From NCBI GenBank assembly GCA_023614405.1, contig CM042689.1, positions 333,226,305 to 333,290,304 on the forward strand: a stretch of DNA of 64,000 nt. The letters run 5' to 3'. Shown here one piece after another: positions 54,879 to 64,000 of the stretch. Each line of letters begins with the position of its first letter. Positions within the stretch are counted from its first letter, which is position 1. The translations under genes were made by a program, and so were the position numbers. Source of the DNA: Avena insularis. Taxonomy: Eukaryota; Streptophyta; Magnoliopsida; Poales; Poaceae. The notes beneath the pieces are model-generated. The model was given only the letters and a program-made list of their open reading frames with translations. It was not told the origin of the DNA and did no database searches.

Positions 54879-56747
54879 ATGTCGGCTAGGGGATTAGTGC
54901 ACAAGGACACGCTCACATTCGATGGCACAAATTATGATGTTTGGAAAATTCGCATGCTTAATTTATTTCGGGAAATTCACCCAATTATCGAGGGATATCT
55001 ATATGTGGGTTTCTCTTCTCCCGTGGATACCCAAAACGAATCTTTAGAGGAGAAGTTTAACTCTCATATAGATGCTCTAGCTACTAAAATTCTTTTGCAT
55101 GTTGTGAGCAATGTAGTTCTTTCTTCTATCATGCCTTATCCAAGCGCTCGTGAGATATGGACCAAGCTTCAAGATAAATGTAGCAAGTCCAACATTATTG
55201 AGGATGATTGTGTTGCTTCCACTTCCGGTCGAGATGAGTTTTCATCCTCTACCACTTCACCAACATGTGACTTTTCACAAGGTAATGATATGGTAAGTGG
55301 TGATAGAAATTGCAATTTGGATAGTGTGCTTACTATTTGTAATCCTTCATATCTATCTAGTTGCAATGATCTATCTTTGGACCTTAACACTTCTAGCACT
55401 CAAAATTCCTCACATGCTTGTGTTAATAGTCCTTGCGTATCATGTAGAAATGACTTAAATAAATCTCATGATGATATGCTCATGTTGTCTTGTTGCCATG
55501 ATAAAAATGCTTCTATTTCCTCTAGTGCTTGTGTTGCTAACCATGTAGAGGAAAATGAAGATTCTATGGGCCAAGACAAGGTCTTGAAGAGAGCTACAAG
55601 TGCAATCTCATCATCACCTTCCTCCGGTTCTCACATGTGCCTTATGGCTAAGGGAACAAAGGTAACCTCCTTGAATCCCATTGTATCTCATGATGATGAT
55701 GAGGTTGAGAATGACAATGATGATTATAGAGGTAAGTATGATATTACCTCTATTAAGAAAATGGGAGAGGTTGTCTATAGCGCTCTCTTCAAAAATAAAA
55801 TTGCTTCCTCCAACTTTCTTGAAATCTTGAATTGTGCCATAGAAGGCAATGATCTTATTGAGGAGCAAGAAAACTTAATTGATGAAAAGTTTGCACTTGA
55901 GCGTGAGTATGCTAATGAAGTTGCACAACTAAAGAAATCCCTTGAAGAAGAACAAACCACCAAAGAATCTCTTGAGGAGACTTTTACTCTAGAATTATCT
56001 AGAGTAAAGGAATACCATGATAGAGAACTTGCGGTGGCTAACTCCTTCAAGATTAAAAATGATGAACTTGAAGTTGCTTATGCTAAACTCCTTGAGGATT
56101 TTGAGCACCTCAAAAATGGCTCTAGGGTCATAAAGGGTGAGCTCATCAAACTCACCGAGTCACATGAGAAACTTAAAGCTTCATATTCTAAAGAGCTTGC
56201 CAAGTTGCCCTCACCTCTTGCAAATAATAATGATGCTTGTGCTACTAACTCTATTTCTTGTGAAGCATCTATTTTGAAGGAGCATGTTGAGCTAAAGGCT
56301 CAACTTGCGTTGCTAACTAGCAACTATGGGAAATTAGAAGAAAGTCATGTTAAGCTCTCGAGCTCGCATGAGGATCTTTTAGTCCCCCATGGTAGGCTAA
56401 AGTTAGCTCATGAGTCCATCATGTCAAAGGTAACATCTAGTGGGCCTCATGTGGACATTAGCACTATATCTACTCCAAATGTTATATTTCCATGTGCTAG
56501 TCCTTGTAATTCATCCTCTCACAACCATGCTATATCTCGTGATGAATTACATTCTTGTTGCTCTAATAATGTAGCATCTACTTCCTCTAGTACTTTTGTT
56601 CAAACTAACCATGTAGAGGAAATCAAAGAGCTCAAGTCTCAAGTCACTTCCTTGAAGAATGACTTGAAAAAGGGTCATCAAGGGAAGGTCGCACTCAACA
56701 AAATCTCGAGTGTACAAAAATTCCCCAATGATAAGAGTGGGCTTTGA
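54879..56747 (+). pseudogene. Element E gag, main part
   Basis: The start MSARGLVHKDTLTFDGTNYD was chosen because it follows the primer site by 40 bases and opens the conserved Copia gag domain (FDGTNYDVWKIRML, residues about 13-26). ALATKILLHVVSNVVL and AREIWTKLQDKCS follow. A 170-residue Ser/Cys/Asn-rich spacer comes next, then an acidic stretch, then a long coiled coil (residues about 320-460, for example LIEEQENLIDEKFALEREYA and LEEEQTTKESLEETFTLELS). It stops at a TGA (56745-56747), but the same frame continues with the zinc knuckles. The 623-residue part is otherwise unbroken. Confidence 0.88.
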
Positions 56748-57131
56748 TTCAACTCCAATGTCAAGAACAAGTCCACTATCAAGTTGAACCACAAGGACAA
56801 CAAGAAGAATGTCCAAGATCAAGTCAAGAATTCGGCCAACATTGTTTGCTTCAAGTGCAAGGAAGAAGGGCATCATGTCAAACTTTGCCCATTAAAGAAG
56901 ATGTCCCTTGGCAAGAAGCAACAAGGGAAGCGGCCTCAAGCTCTACATCTTGTTAGAGATGGGCCTCCTCCCAAGACTACTCAAGCTCTTCCTCGTGTTG
57001 TGACTTTATCTAAGAAGAAAGATGGCAAGAGTACAAGTTGCTACATATGCCGTGAGAAGGGGCACATTTCTTCCTCATGCACTATTGGTATCTCCTCATC
57101 CAACCCTATCATTATTGATGATGCTTTGTAA
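56748..57131 (+). pseudogene. Element E gag C-terminus with two zinc knuckles
   Basis: In frame with gag beyond the TGA. A Lys/Asn-rich segment leads to CFKCKEEGHHVKLC (56847-56888), and CYICREKGHISSSC (57039-57080) follows. Both are perfect C-x2-C-x4-H-x4-C nucleocapsid knuckles. The end is IIIDDAL at 57131. After one more frameshift the family tail (FKKRTIWVAKPIVTNLLGPN) runs to 57270. Both knuckles are intact, so RNA binding could be retained if the stop is read through. Confidence 0.85.
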
Positions 57132-57270
57132 GGATGAGGTTGGCAATGTGTTTGCCAAATTTGTTGGTGCTCAATGTGGGTTCAAGAAAAGAACCATTTG
57201 GGTTGCCAAGCCTATTGTGACTAACCTCTTAGGACCCAACTTGGTTGGGGACCAACAAGCCAAAACTTGA

Positions 57271-60200
57271 TCAATAGGTGTGTTTTGGAGGGCATTGGAG
57301 TCTTGGCTACATTATGAAGAATTGAGGGATCTTCATCAATTATTATTGTCAAGCCAAGCCATTTGGATTATCATGATTATATTATGTTTCCAATGTTCCT
57401 CCTTGTGTTAACATATGCTAAACTCTTTACATTGAAAGTTACTCGCCCCCTTGTGCATGTGTTGGTTTTGTATCTTCCATGTTTTTGTACATGTTGTGCT
57501 ATCCACTTAATTATCTTGAAATCAAGATTATTTGTGTATGATTAGGTGGCACACCATGTATGTATGTTTCTTGTGTTTGAGCCTTGCTTGGTTATATTTG
57601 GTATCCTATTTGGCTCTTGTGAGAAATTAATGGATTATCCCATTTTGGGGGAGAGTTATGCTTGGGAATTCCATAATCCTAAAATTGTGTGTACATGAGG
57701 AATACCACCTAGTACTTATATTGGATTCTTGTCTAGTCTCTATGTGGTATAATTCTCATGAGAAATTTAAGTTTTATAATGTCCATTAATTATCTCTATT
57801 TGTATCCTTTTTGCCTCGTGTTGTTTTTATGGTAGTATCACATTATTGGGGAGTCTTATGCTTAGTGCATATTACAATCCTAGAAAATGTGAATATTCGA
57901 GGTTGTGTCACTTAGAATTGATATTGATAATTATCTAGCGCCTATGTGACCCATTTTCTCATAGAATTTCCAATTTGCTTGATTGGCTTTATTGATCTTA
58001 TTTTGGATCTTGTATATGAGAATGTTTCTTGGTATGTGTTTCCTCATATTTAGATATATATATCCTCATGGAAACCATTTGCTTCAAGTTATTCTAATCA
58101 CTAGTGATTGTGTGACTATTGGAAGCTACCAAGAATCTTGTTCGAAGTATCATGCTTAATTTCTTATATTTAGTTATATGCTTCTTGTTGTGACTATGAT
58201 CTTGGATATCCATGCAAGCTACCTTGGGAAAATCATTCCCAATATTTCTTATCCTTGGACAATGAGTACCCACCTTATGGTAGAATTTATTGATCATATT
58301 CACTTTGGCCCTTGCTTAATTTTATCCTATCTTTGGCCAAGAAAATGTTTTGTATTGTCTCCCAAGCCTTCCTTGCTTCTTGTGGATCTTCTTATTTTAT
58401 TGATATCCTCTTGTGTTTTACTTATTGTAGGGACTAGTGATGATCCCATTTGTGTGCATTTTGCATTTAAAAGGAAAATCCTACATAATGCACTATCTAT
58501 GGGGGAGCTCTCCTATATTATTTAGAACACTCATATTTATGCTTCTTTGTTTGGTCCATATCGGGTTTTATGTGCTTGGAACCTCAATCTTTTCGTTTTG
58601 GTATTTTGTGCCATCATGAGAAGTTTGGGGAGTTTGGTTTCTTGTTGGAACCTTGCTCCTTTTGGGAGTTGGTTTTGTCTCATTCCTTGCTTCTTTGATT
58701 TGACCATTTTAGAATGAGATAAATCCTTGAGCATTTTTATTTCTATCTATTTTTGCTCTTTTGGCCTTAGCCTAGTTCATTTGTTGAACTTGTGGTCTTT
58801 CATGTGTTGAATTGGTTCTTTGATACAATTTGGACACCGCTTGTCTTGTCACACTCTTGTGTGTGCCATCTCGTTTTACTTGGTGTTTTTGTTCAAATTG
58901 TATCTCCTTTTTGGTTCTTGAAAGCTTTATGCATGCATATTTACTATATGATTATATTATGGCATGCTTGCTTTCTTTGATCCAATATATAGGGGAAAAT
59001 CCACCAATTCCCATCGGCTAAGTTGTGCATGAAATTCAATTTCATATCAGTGTGCACATAATTATGTGGAGTCTCTCCTATGTATTGTAGTTTCTCTAAC
59101 TACTTTGGACCCAATAAGTTTGGGGACCATTTTGTACTTAATTGTGTTTTAGGTACATTGGAGATATATTGGATGCTTGTCTTTCAATTTTTAAGAAGTG
59201 ATACTTAGGAGAAAATTTGAGGCAAGCTATAGGATGATCAACGAATTCATATTCTCTACATACTACCAATTATATCTCGATAACAAGTATCTCTTTCTCA
59301 TGCTCACATATCTTGATTCCAACTGTTTGTCGGTTGCCTTCTAGCATGATTTAATGTATTTGTAATTGTTGTAGTTCTAGCCATGGTTTTAAGAGGACTC
59401 TCTATTGTATATGTGTTTAAGTTGAGATGAGTGCATATAATTGGGACTATACAAAATCATGCATATGGTCCTCCAATCCCAAATATGTCAATCTAGCAAT
59501 TTTATTGCCTATCATTTCATCAACTTCTCTCATGTGCAATAGTGAGATTTTTGCTAGTCTATTCTATCTTATGATACTTGTTGCCTTTCTCCATATATTT
59601 CAACTTTCTCCTTTTCCTTTGGTGATAGTTGTAATATATTTAGTGTGTTGGTATTTGAAGCTCATTAATGTACAATAAGATATATTTGAGCCTTTGGCCG
59701 TGCTTTGAAGCAAAAATCTTATTGGTATATGTTATGACTTCATTTTTTCTTCCATATGCTTCTTGTATATCTTCTTTATATGTGCATATTTCTTTGTTGG
59801 CATATGTCTTTGTGATGTTTTCCACTTAGAGACATATACACATATGAAAAGATAATTTTAGTTGATCATTAATCCTTGGATACCACCTTTCTATTCCTTT
59901 TGATTCTTCGTGGCTCCCAAATTTATTTGCCTATGAGTGATTGTTCCTATTGTTTGCACCTTCGGACACTCATACTTGTTCTCTCATGCCTTGTATTGTT
60001 AAATGAATTTGGATGAGTGAGGATTCCATGATTATGCACCTTGATCCCAAATACAATTATCATAATTGGTGCATTATCTTTGGGGAGCTCATCTAATTCA
60101 TTTAATAATGCTCATTTGTATTCTTTCACATTGTCGTGTTTTAAATGCTTATGGGGGAGCAAGGATTCCATATTTGTGCAATATGTATTCTAATGCATTT

Positions 60201-60821
60201 ATTTTGAATTGTGCACAAAGCTTGGGGAGCTTCTCTATTAGTTATTTAAAGCACCCTTTTGCTCATATCATAATATCTTGTAGTCTCCATTTGGACTCAT
60301 TTGTTGTTTTCAAATTGGATTGTCGGACCTTGTAATTCCTTGCATCATTTGGTTTTATTTTGGCAATCTTTGGGTCCTCGATATAGTCCTAATCCCTCCC
60401 AAGTATTCATCATTGGATATGTGCGAAGGCACACCTTTGGAGGAAGTATTACTATATTTTCCTTCTAGAACTTGTCACCCATTTTGGCAATCGATGCCAA
60501 TGGGGGAGAAGTTTTAGAGGGTTTAAGGGAAGTTGGTTTATGCATTGAGTTTGTTCTTGTGCATTTGCCTTTCATGCTTTTGCATCTTTGTTGTTGCTTA
60601 GCATGCGGTATTTATAGAGGAAACTCCACCAATGATAATGATTGCAATATATGCAATGAAATTCAAGTTCATCACACATGTATAGATTGTGGGGGAGTTT
60701 GCTCTATATATGGTGATGGTACCAATATCACATACTTTTGTAGTATTTGATATTGGTATTACCATTTTATTCATTAATATTCCTTATATAAACCCTCTTA
60801 AAGGGATTGTCATCAATTACC
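57271..60821 (+). other. Element E pol-less interior with GGGGGAG motifs
   Basis: There is no gene. This is AT-rich DNA with only short chance ORFs and no trace of protease, integrase or RT. Polypurine-tract-like GGGGAG or GGGGGAG motifs recur at about 57644, 57849, 58502, 60080, 60153, 60222, 60501 and 60690. They are often followed by CTC/CTT and by similar phrases (ATGCT, ATTATTTA, TTCCATA), suggesting degenerate repeated segments of roughly 70-300 bases in places. Confidence 0.6.
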
Positions 60822-60835
60822 AAAATGGGGGAGAT
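60822..60835 (+). other. Polypurine tract of element E
   Basis: AAAATGGGGGAGAT directly before the 3' LTR start TGAAAG at 60836. Confidence 0.85.
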
Positions 60836-63236
60836 TGAAAGAACATGTTGGTCCCCCATGTGTGGTTTTGGTAATTAATGACAATCTTTATGGACTAATG
60901 TGTGTATTAAGTTATACTTGTAGGATTTGTCCATTGGCATCGCTTGGAGCATGTGTTGGCTTCAAGGTCGATGAAATGCAAATAAGATATGTTGGGCAAG
61001 CTCAATATGCGAGGTCGATGATGAGGAATTAAGAAAGGCATTCCATCTTGAGAAGGGCAAGACCGTCTACATCGAGCTCAAGTGGAATGCTCAAGGCAAA
61101 GGTATAATCTTGATAGGTTTTCCCTTTTTCCGGTCTCACTTTGTGTGTGTGAGACCGGGTTTAGGATAGATAACCGTACTATCAAGAGGGGCTCTTGTAT
61201 GAGTAATTCGGTCACATCGTTCGGAGAGAGCTCAAACCTTTGCATACTTGCATCATCGTATTTGGTTGTTATTTGGTCTTATCCATGTGAGGATATAGAG
61301 CTTGTGTTAATCTCCATAACAAGCTCTTGTTCATCAAAATCGGATCTCCCATATGTATCTTGTTGCGATTTTGATTTATGCGGCTTTTCGGTTTCTCACC
61401 AAATGAGGTATATCACATTATTCTACTTCATACTTTCTCAATTGGTGATAATCAATATTTACACTTTTTATTGGGAAGCCTTGTCATCCTCTATCCAACG
61501 CAATTTGAATCGGGTCAATCGGAGCTTCCAGTCAAAAGTTATTGTCGTTTGAATATTTGCCTGTCGATCATTTTCGGGCGGCGGTAGTACCGGACGGGCG
61601 ACACTACCGCTTTGGGCCGGTACTACCGCCCGGGCCTAAAAATGGCCCGTTTTCTTTCTGCCTCGCTAGGTACCTAAATCTAGTACTAACGGTCGGCCCG
61701 GTAGTACTGCCCGGGTGGGCCGGTAGTACCGGCCGGCCTAGATTATTTTTCCAGATCCAGATCTAGATTTCCTGGCCCGAGCCGCACAACAAATCTCTCT
61801 CCCGTGTTGACCAAGCCGTTCCCACGCGGGCCCACTCGCGTCGCTTCTGCCGTCATACTGGCGCCTCGCCGCGTCTGCCCAGATTCGCGCCGCTTCATGC
61901 ATCACTTTGTCGTGGCTGCTGGCCCAGCCATTCAGCTTCGCCCGCTCGCGTGAGGCGCCGCTGGGCCCGCTGTCGCTCGCTCGTGTGCGTTTGCGTGCAC
62001 GCAACGCCGCTCGCAATTGGTGCTGCTTGGCCCCACCGCTGCTGCTGCTGCCTGGTTTCTCTCGCGCGTCGCGCGCTCTGGCCCCACTGGCCCCGCGCTG
62101 CTGCATCTCCCTTCCCCGCGCGTTGCGTTGACTGCCCCTGGCGTTTTGGATCTGTTCGGTCCGGTAGTACCGGTCCAATCCGGTACTACCGGTTAGCCCA
62201 GAAAAATAGCCCCAACGGCCAGATTTTGCCCGTTTCTTTAAATAGCTTCACCCCTTTGTCTTTTAGGGTTGCTTCTTCCTCCTCCTTTTGTCTAAGCTTT
62301 GCCCCCCATTTGCCTTACTCTTTGAGCTTTATTTCTACTCACCCCTCCATTGATTCTTGCATATATTCGAGGGGTAGTTGGAGGAGATCTAGATCTACGT
62401 TTTGACCAAACCAAAACATCTCTTTGTGAGTGTATCTTTGGGGATCTAGATTTTCGAGGATTTTGTGTCTCTCTTTGATTCCTCCTCTCTTGTTCCCCCA
62501 ATAGCTTTAGTAGCTTTGTTGGAACTTGAGAGTGAGGGATTTGAGCATCTTTGTGGTGTTCTTGCCATTTGCATTTGGTGCATCGGTTTGAGTTCTCCTC
62601 GAAGGATTTGGTTTGAGTTGCTCATTGGAGCTTGTCCCTCTTGGGTTCTTGGAACCCTAGGCAGTTTTTAATGGCCTTGGTGGCATTGTGGCCTTGGTGG
62701 CATTTGTTGAGGCCTTTTGTGGCGTTTGTTGGGAGCCTCCAATTAAGTTGTGGAGAAGTGCCCCAACCTTGTGAGAGGTTCCGGTTGCCACCGACAAGTG
62801 CACCGATAGTGGAAGCGTGGATCAATCCCGTTGGGGTGAGATTCACCGGAGAATAAGGGAGGCCTTTTGTGGCGTTGGTGGTTTGATACCACCCCCTCTC
62901 CAAACGAGACGTACTCCATGTTGGGAGGAACTCGGTAAAATATCGGTGTCCCCGCGTGCCTCGGTTATCTCTATACCCGAGCTCTTTACTTATGCACTTT
63001 ACATTGTGATAGCCTTCGTGCTTGAAGTAATATATATATATATATATATATATCTTGCTATCACTTTGTTGCTTGTATTGCTTAGCATAAGTTGTTGGTG
63101 CACATAGGTGAATCTTAGTTGTTCTAGGTTGTGCTTAACAAAGTAAACACTAGTTTTATTCCGCCTTTGTTGAGCCACTCTAGGAAAAGTTTTAATCGCC
63201 TATTCACCCCCTCTAGGCGACATCCGTATCCTTTCA
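60836..63236 (+). repeat. 3' LTR of element E
   Basis: 2401 bases, paired with 52485-54824. It is longer mainly through the GC-rich palindrome region (61575-62200) and a TA microsatellite (63031-63052). A TATA-like TTTAAATAG occurs near 62237-62245. Confidence 0.92.
63030..63053. repeat. TA microsatellite in the E 3' LTR
   Basis: About 12 TA units. The same site in the 5' LTR (54633-54640) has about four, so it expanded or contracted after insertion. Confidence 0.85.
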
Positions 63237-63241
63237 GCCTC
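63237..63241. repeat. Right target-site duplication of element E (GCCTC)
   Basis: Exact repeat of 52480-52484 after CTTTCA. Confidence 0.93.
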
Positions 63242-64000
63242 CCTCTACGCCTATAAGTTGCCTTTCTACCTAAAAACCGAGGGGGGTTCGATAGTTTTCC
63301 AGAAAGAGTTACGCTCCGCCGTCGCCACCAGAAACCAAAATTCGGATCCAGAAACTCCGTTCTGGCACCCTGACGGGATGGGGAATTTGGAGAGGATCAT
63401 CACCATCGTCATCACCAACGCATCTCCATCAACCACCGATGTTTCCCTAATCCATGAGTGAGTAATCCCCCGTTGTAGGCTTGGGGATGGTAGGGATTGG
63501 ATGAGTTCAATCATGTAATCGAATAAGATCTGTTAGGGCATAGTGCCTAGTATCTCTATTAGTGCTATTTAACTTTGTTAAAACTTGTTGTGCTTAATGC
63601 TTGTCACTAGGGCCCGAGTGCCATGATCTCAGATCTGAACTTATTATTGAATCATTATGATAGTATTGTTTGTGATCTTATCTGCAAGTTATGTACACAT
63701 ATCATCGTCCGGATCCAAAGGCCCCAAAGTGACAATAATTGGGACAACCGGAGGGGATGGTTGTGGTGTGAGGATCACATGTGTTCACGGAGTGTTAATG
63801 CTTTGCTCCGGTGCTCTATTAAAAGGAGAACCGTAATTGCCAGTATTTCCCTAGAGGCCCCGCTGCCACGGGCTGACTGGACAGAAGATGTTGTGAAAGT
63901 TCTCATTGCGAGCACGTATGACTATATATGGAGCACATGCCTAGGATTGTTTAGTACTTGGATGCTTGTTATTATTTATCTGCAATGCCCTAGATCTTGA
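63242..64000 (+). repeat. Gypsy C 3' LTR, continuation after element E
   Basis: From 63472 it matches the 5' LTR remnant at 45242 onward, including the TATA-like CTATATATGG. Bases 63242-63471 are the LTR part that element T displaced from the 5' copy. It runs off the right edge of the window. Confidence 0.82.

Larger units (their letters stand above)
52485..63236 (+). mobile_element. Element E: SIRE/Maximus-like Copia derivative without pol
   Basis: A 10752-base element with tips TGAAAG...CTTTCA, an exact target duplication, 2.3-2.4-kb LTRs, a Met-tRNA primer site, a long gag with a coiled coil and two CCHC knuckles, and a polypurine tract. The gag type and large LTRs place it in the SIRE/Maximus lineage. 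No protease, integrase, RT or RNase H is present in the 3.6 kb after gag, so it would depend on a related autonomous element. It is inserted in the 3' LTR of Gypsy C. Confidence 0.9.
45242..64000 (+). mobile_element. Gypsy C, non-autonomous Athila/Sabrina-like host of the nest
   Basis: Plus-strand element with partial 5' LTR (45242-46078), Asp-tRNA-type primer site, gag, protease-like domain, a third ORF resembling Athila ORF1, a long 3' non-coding region, and a 3' LTR split by element E and running off the right edge. No RT, RNase H or integrase lies between protease (48846) and ORF3 (49704), so it is non-autonomous. Element T interrupts the 5' LTR. The LTR copies at 45242 and 63472 match for over 500 bases. 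Confidence 0.8.

Noticed and set aside
1..64000. CRISPR arrays, operons, ribosome binding sites or rRNA genes
   Set aside because: The sequence is nuclear plant DNA. No direct-repeat/spacer pattern, bacterial gene or rRNA segment was seen.

Overview
The window is intergenic DNA from a large-genome grass, most likely a member of the Triticeae (wheat, Aegilops, rye or barley). The evidence is the families present. Two copies carry BARE/WIS/Angela-type Copia LTRs (TGTTGGAATTATGCCC...CCCTTCA). Two non-autonomous Gypsy elements have an Asp-tRNA-type primer site. One Gypsy element is Tat-like, with a second RNase H and an antisense ORF. One SIRE/Maximus-like Copia derivative has lost pol. Stowaway and Tourist-like MITEs are also present. 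I found no host gene, tRNA, rRNA or CRISPR array. Every coding region I can recognise belongs to a transposable element, and nearly all are broken.

The layout is a deep nest. The oldest visible host is Gypsy C (+ strand, 45242 to beyond 64000). Its 3' LTR is split by the 10.75-kb Copia derivative E (52485-63236, target duplication GCCTC). Its 5' LTR is split by the Tat-type Gypsy element T (- strand, 45241 down to at least 13975). T is itself split three times. Copia F (+ strand, 25332-41102, duplication CATGA) lies in its protease. Gypsy B (- strand, 13974 down to 1748 and beyond) lies beside its antisense ORF. An unresolved insert of about 5 kb, rich in tandem repeats, lies inside that antisense ORF. 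F contains Copia D in its leader (- strand, 27158-35661, duplication CTGAA). B contains Copia A (- strand, 3274-11876, duplication AACTA) and apparently element G (692-1747 LTR, internal part running off the left edge). The unresolved insert holds one Stowaway MITE inside another.

Coding content by element. A and D carry broken gag-protease-integrase-RT-RNase H. F carries the best pol in the window, with one frameshift and two stops. T carries two separate gag-like capsid modules, a protease split by F, RT with RNase H and a second RNase H, integrase, and an antisense Transposase_28-like ORF. B and C encode only gag and protease-like regions, and C also has an Athila ORF1-like third ORF. E encodes only a long coiled-coil gag with two CCHC knuckles. 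B, C and E would have depended on enzymes supplied in trans.

The observations most worth a second look are four. The first is a 2.9-kb tandem array alternating a conserved ~100-bp core with telomere-like CCCTAAA blocks (16830-19740). The second is a dense set of 1-4 base indels at CAG/CTG/CCGG sites confined mainly to Copia D, which looks more like a methylation-related consensus error than biological decay. The third is a duplicated gag-like module in T. The fourth is a series of polypurine-tract-like GGGGGAG motifs through the pol-less interior of E.
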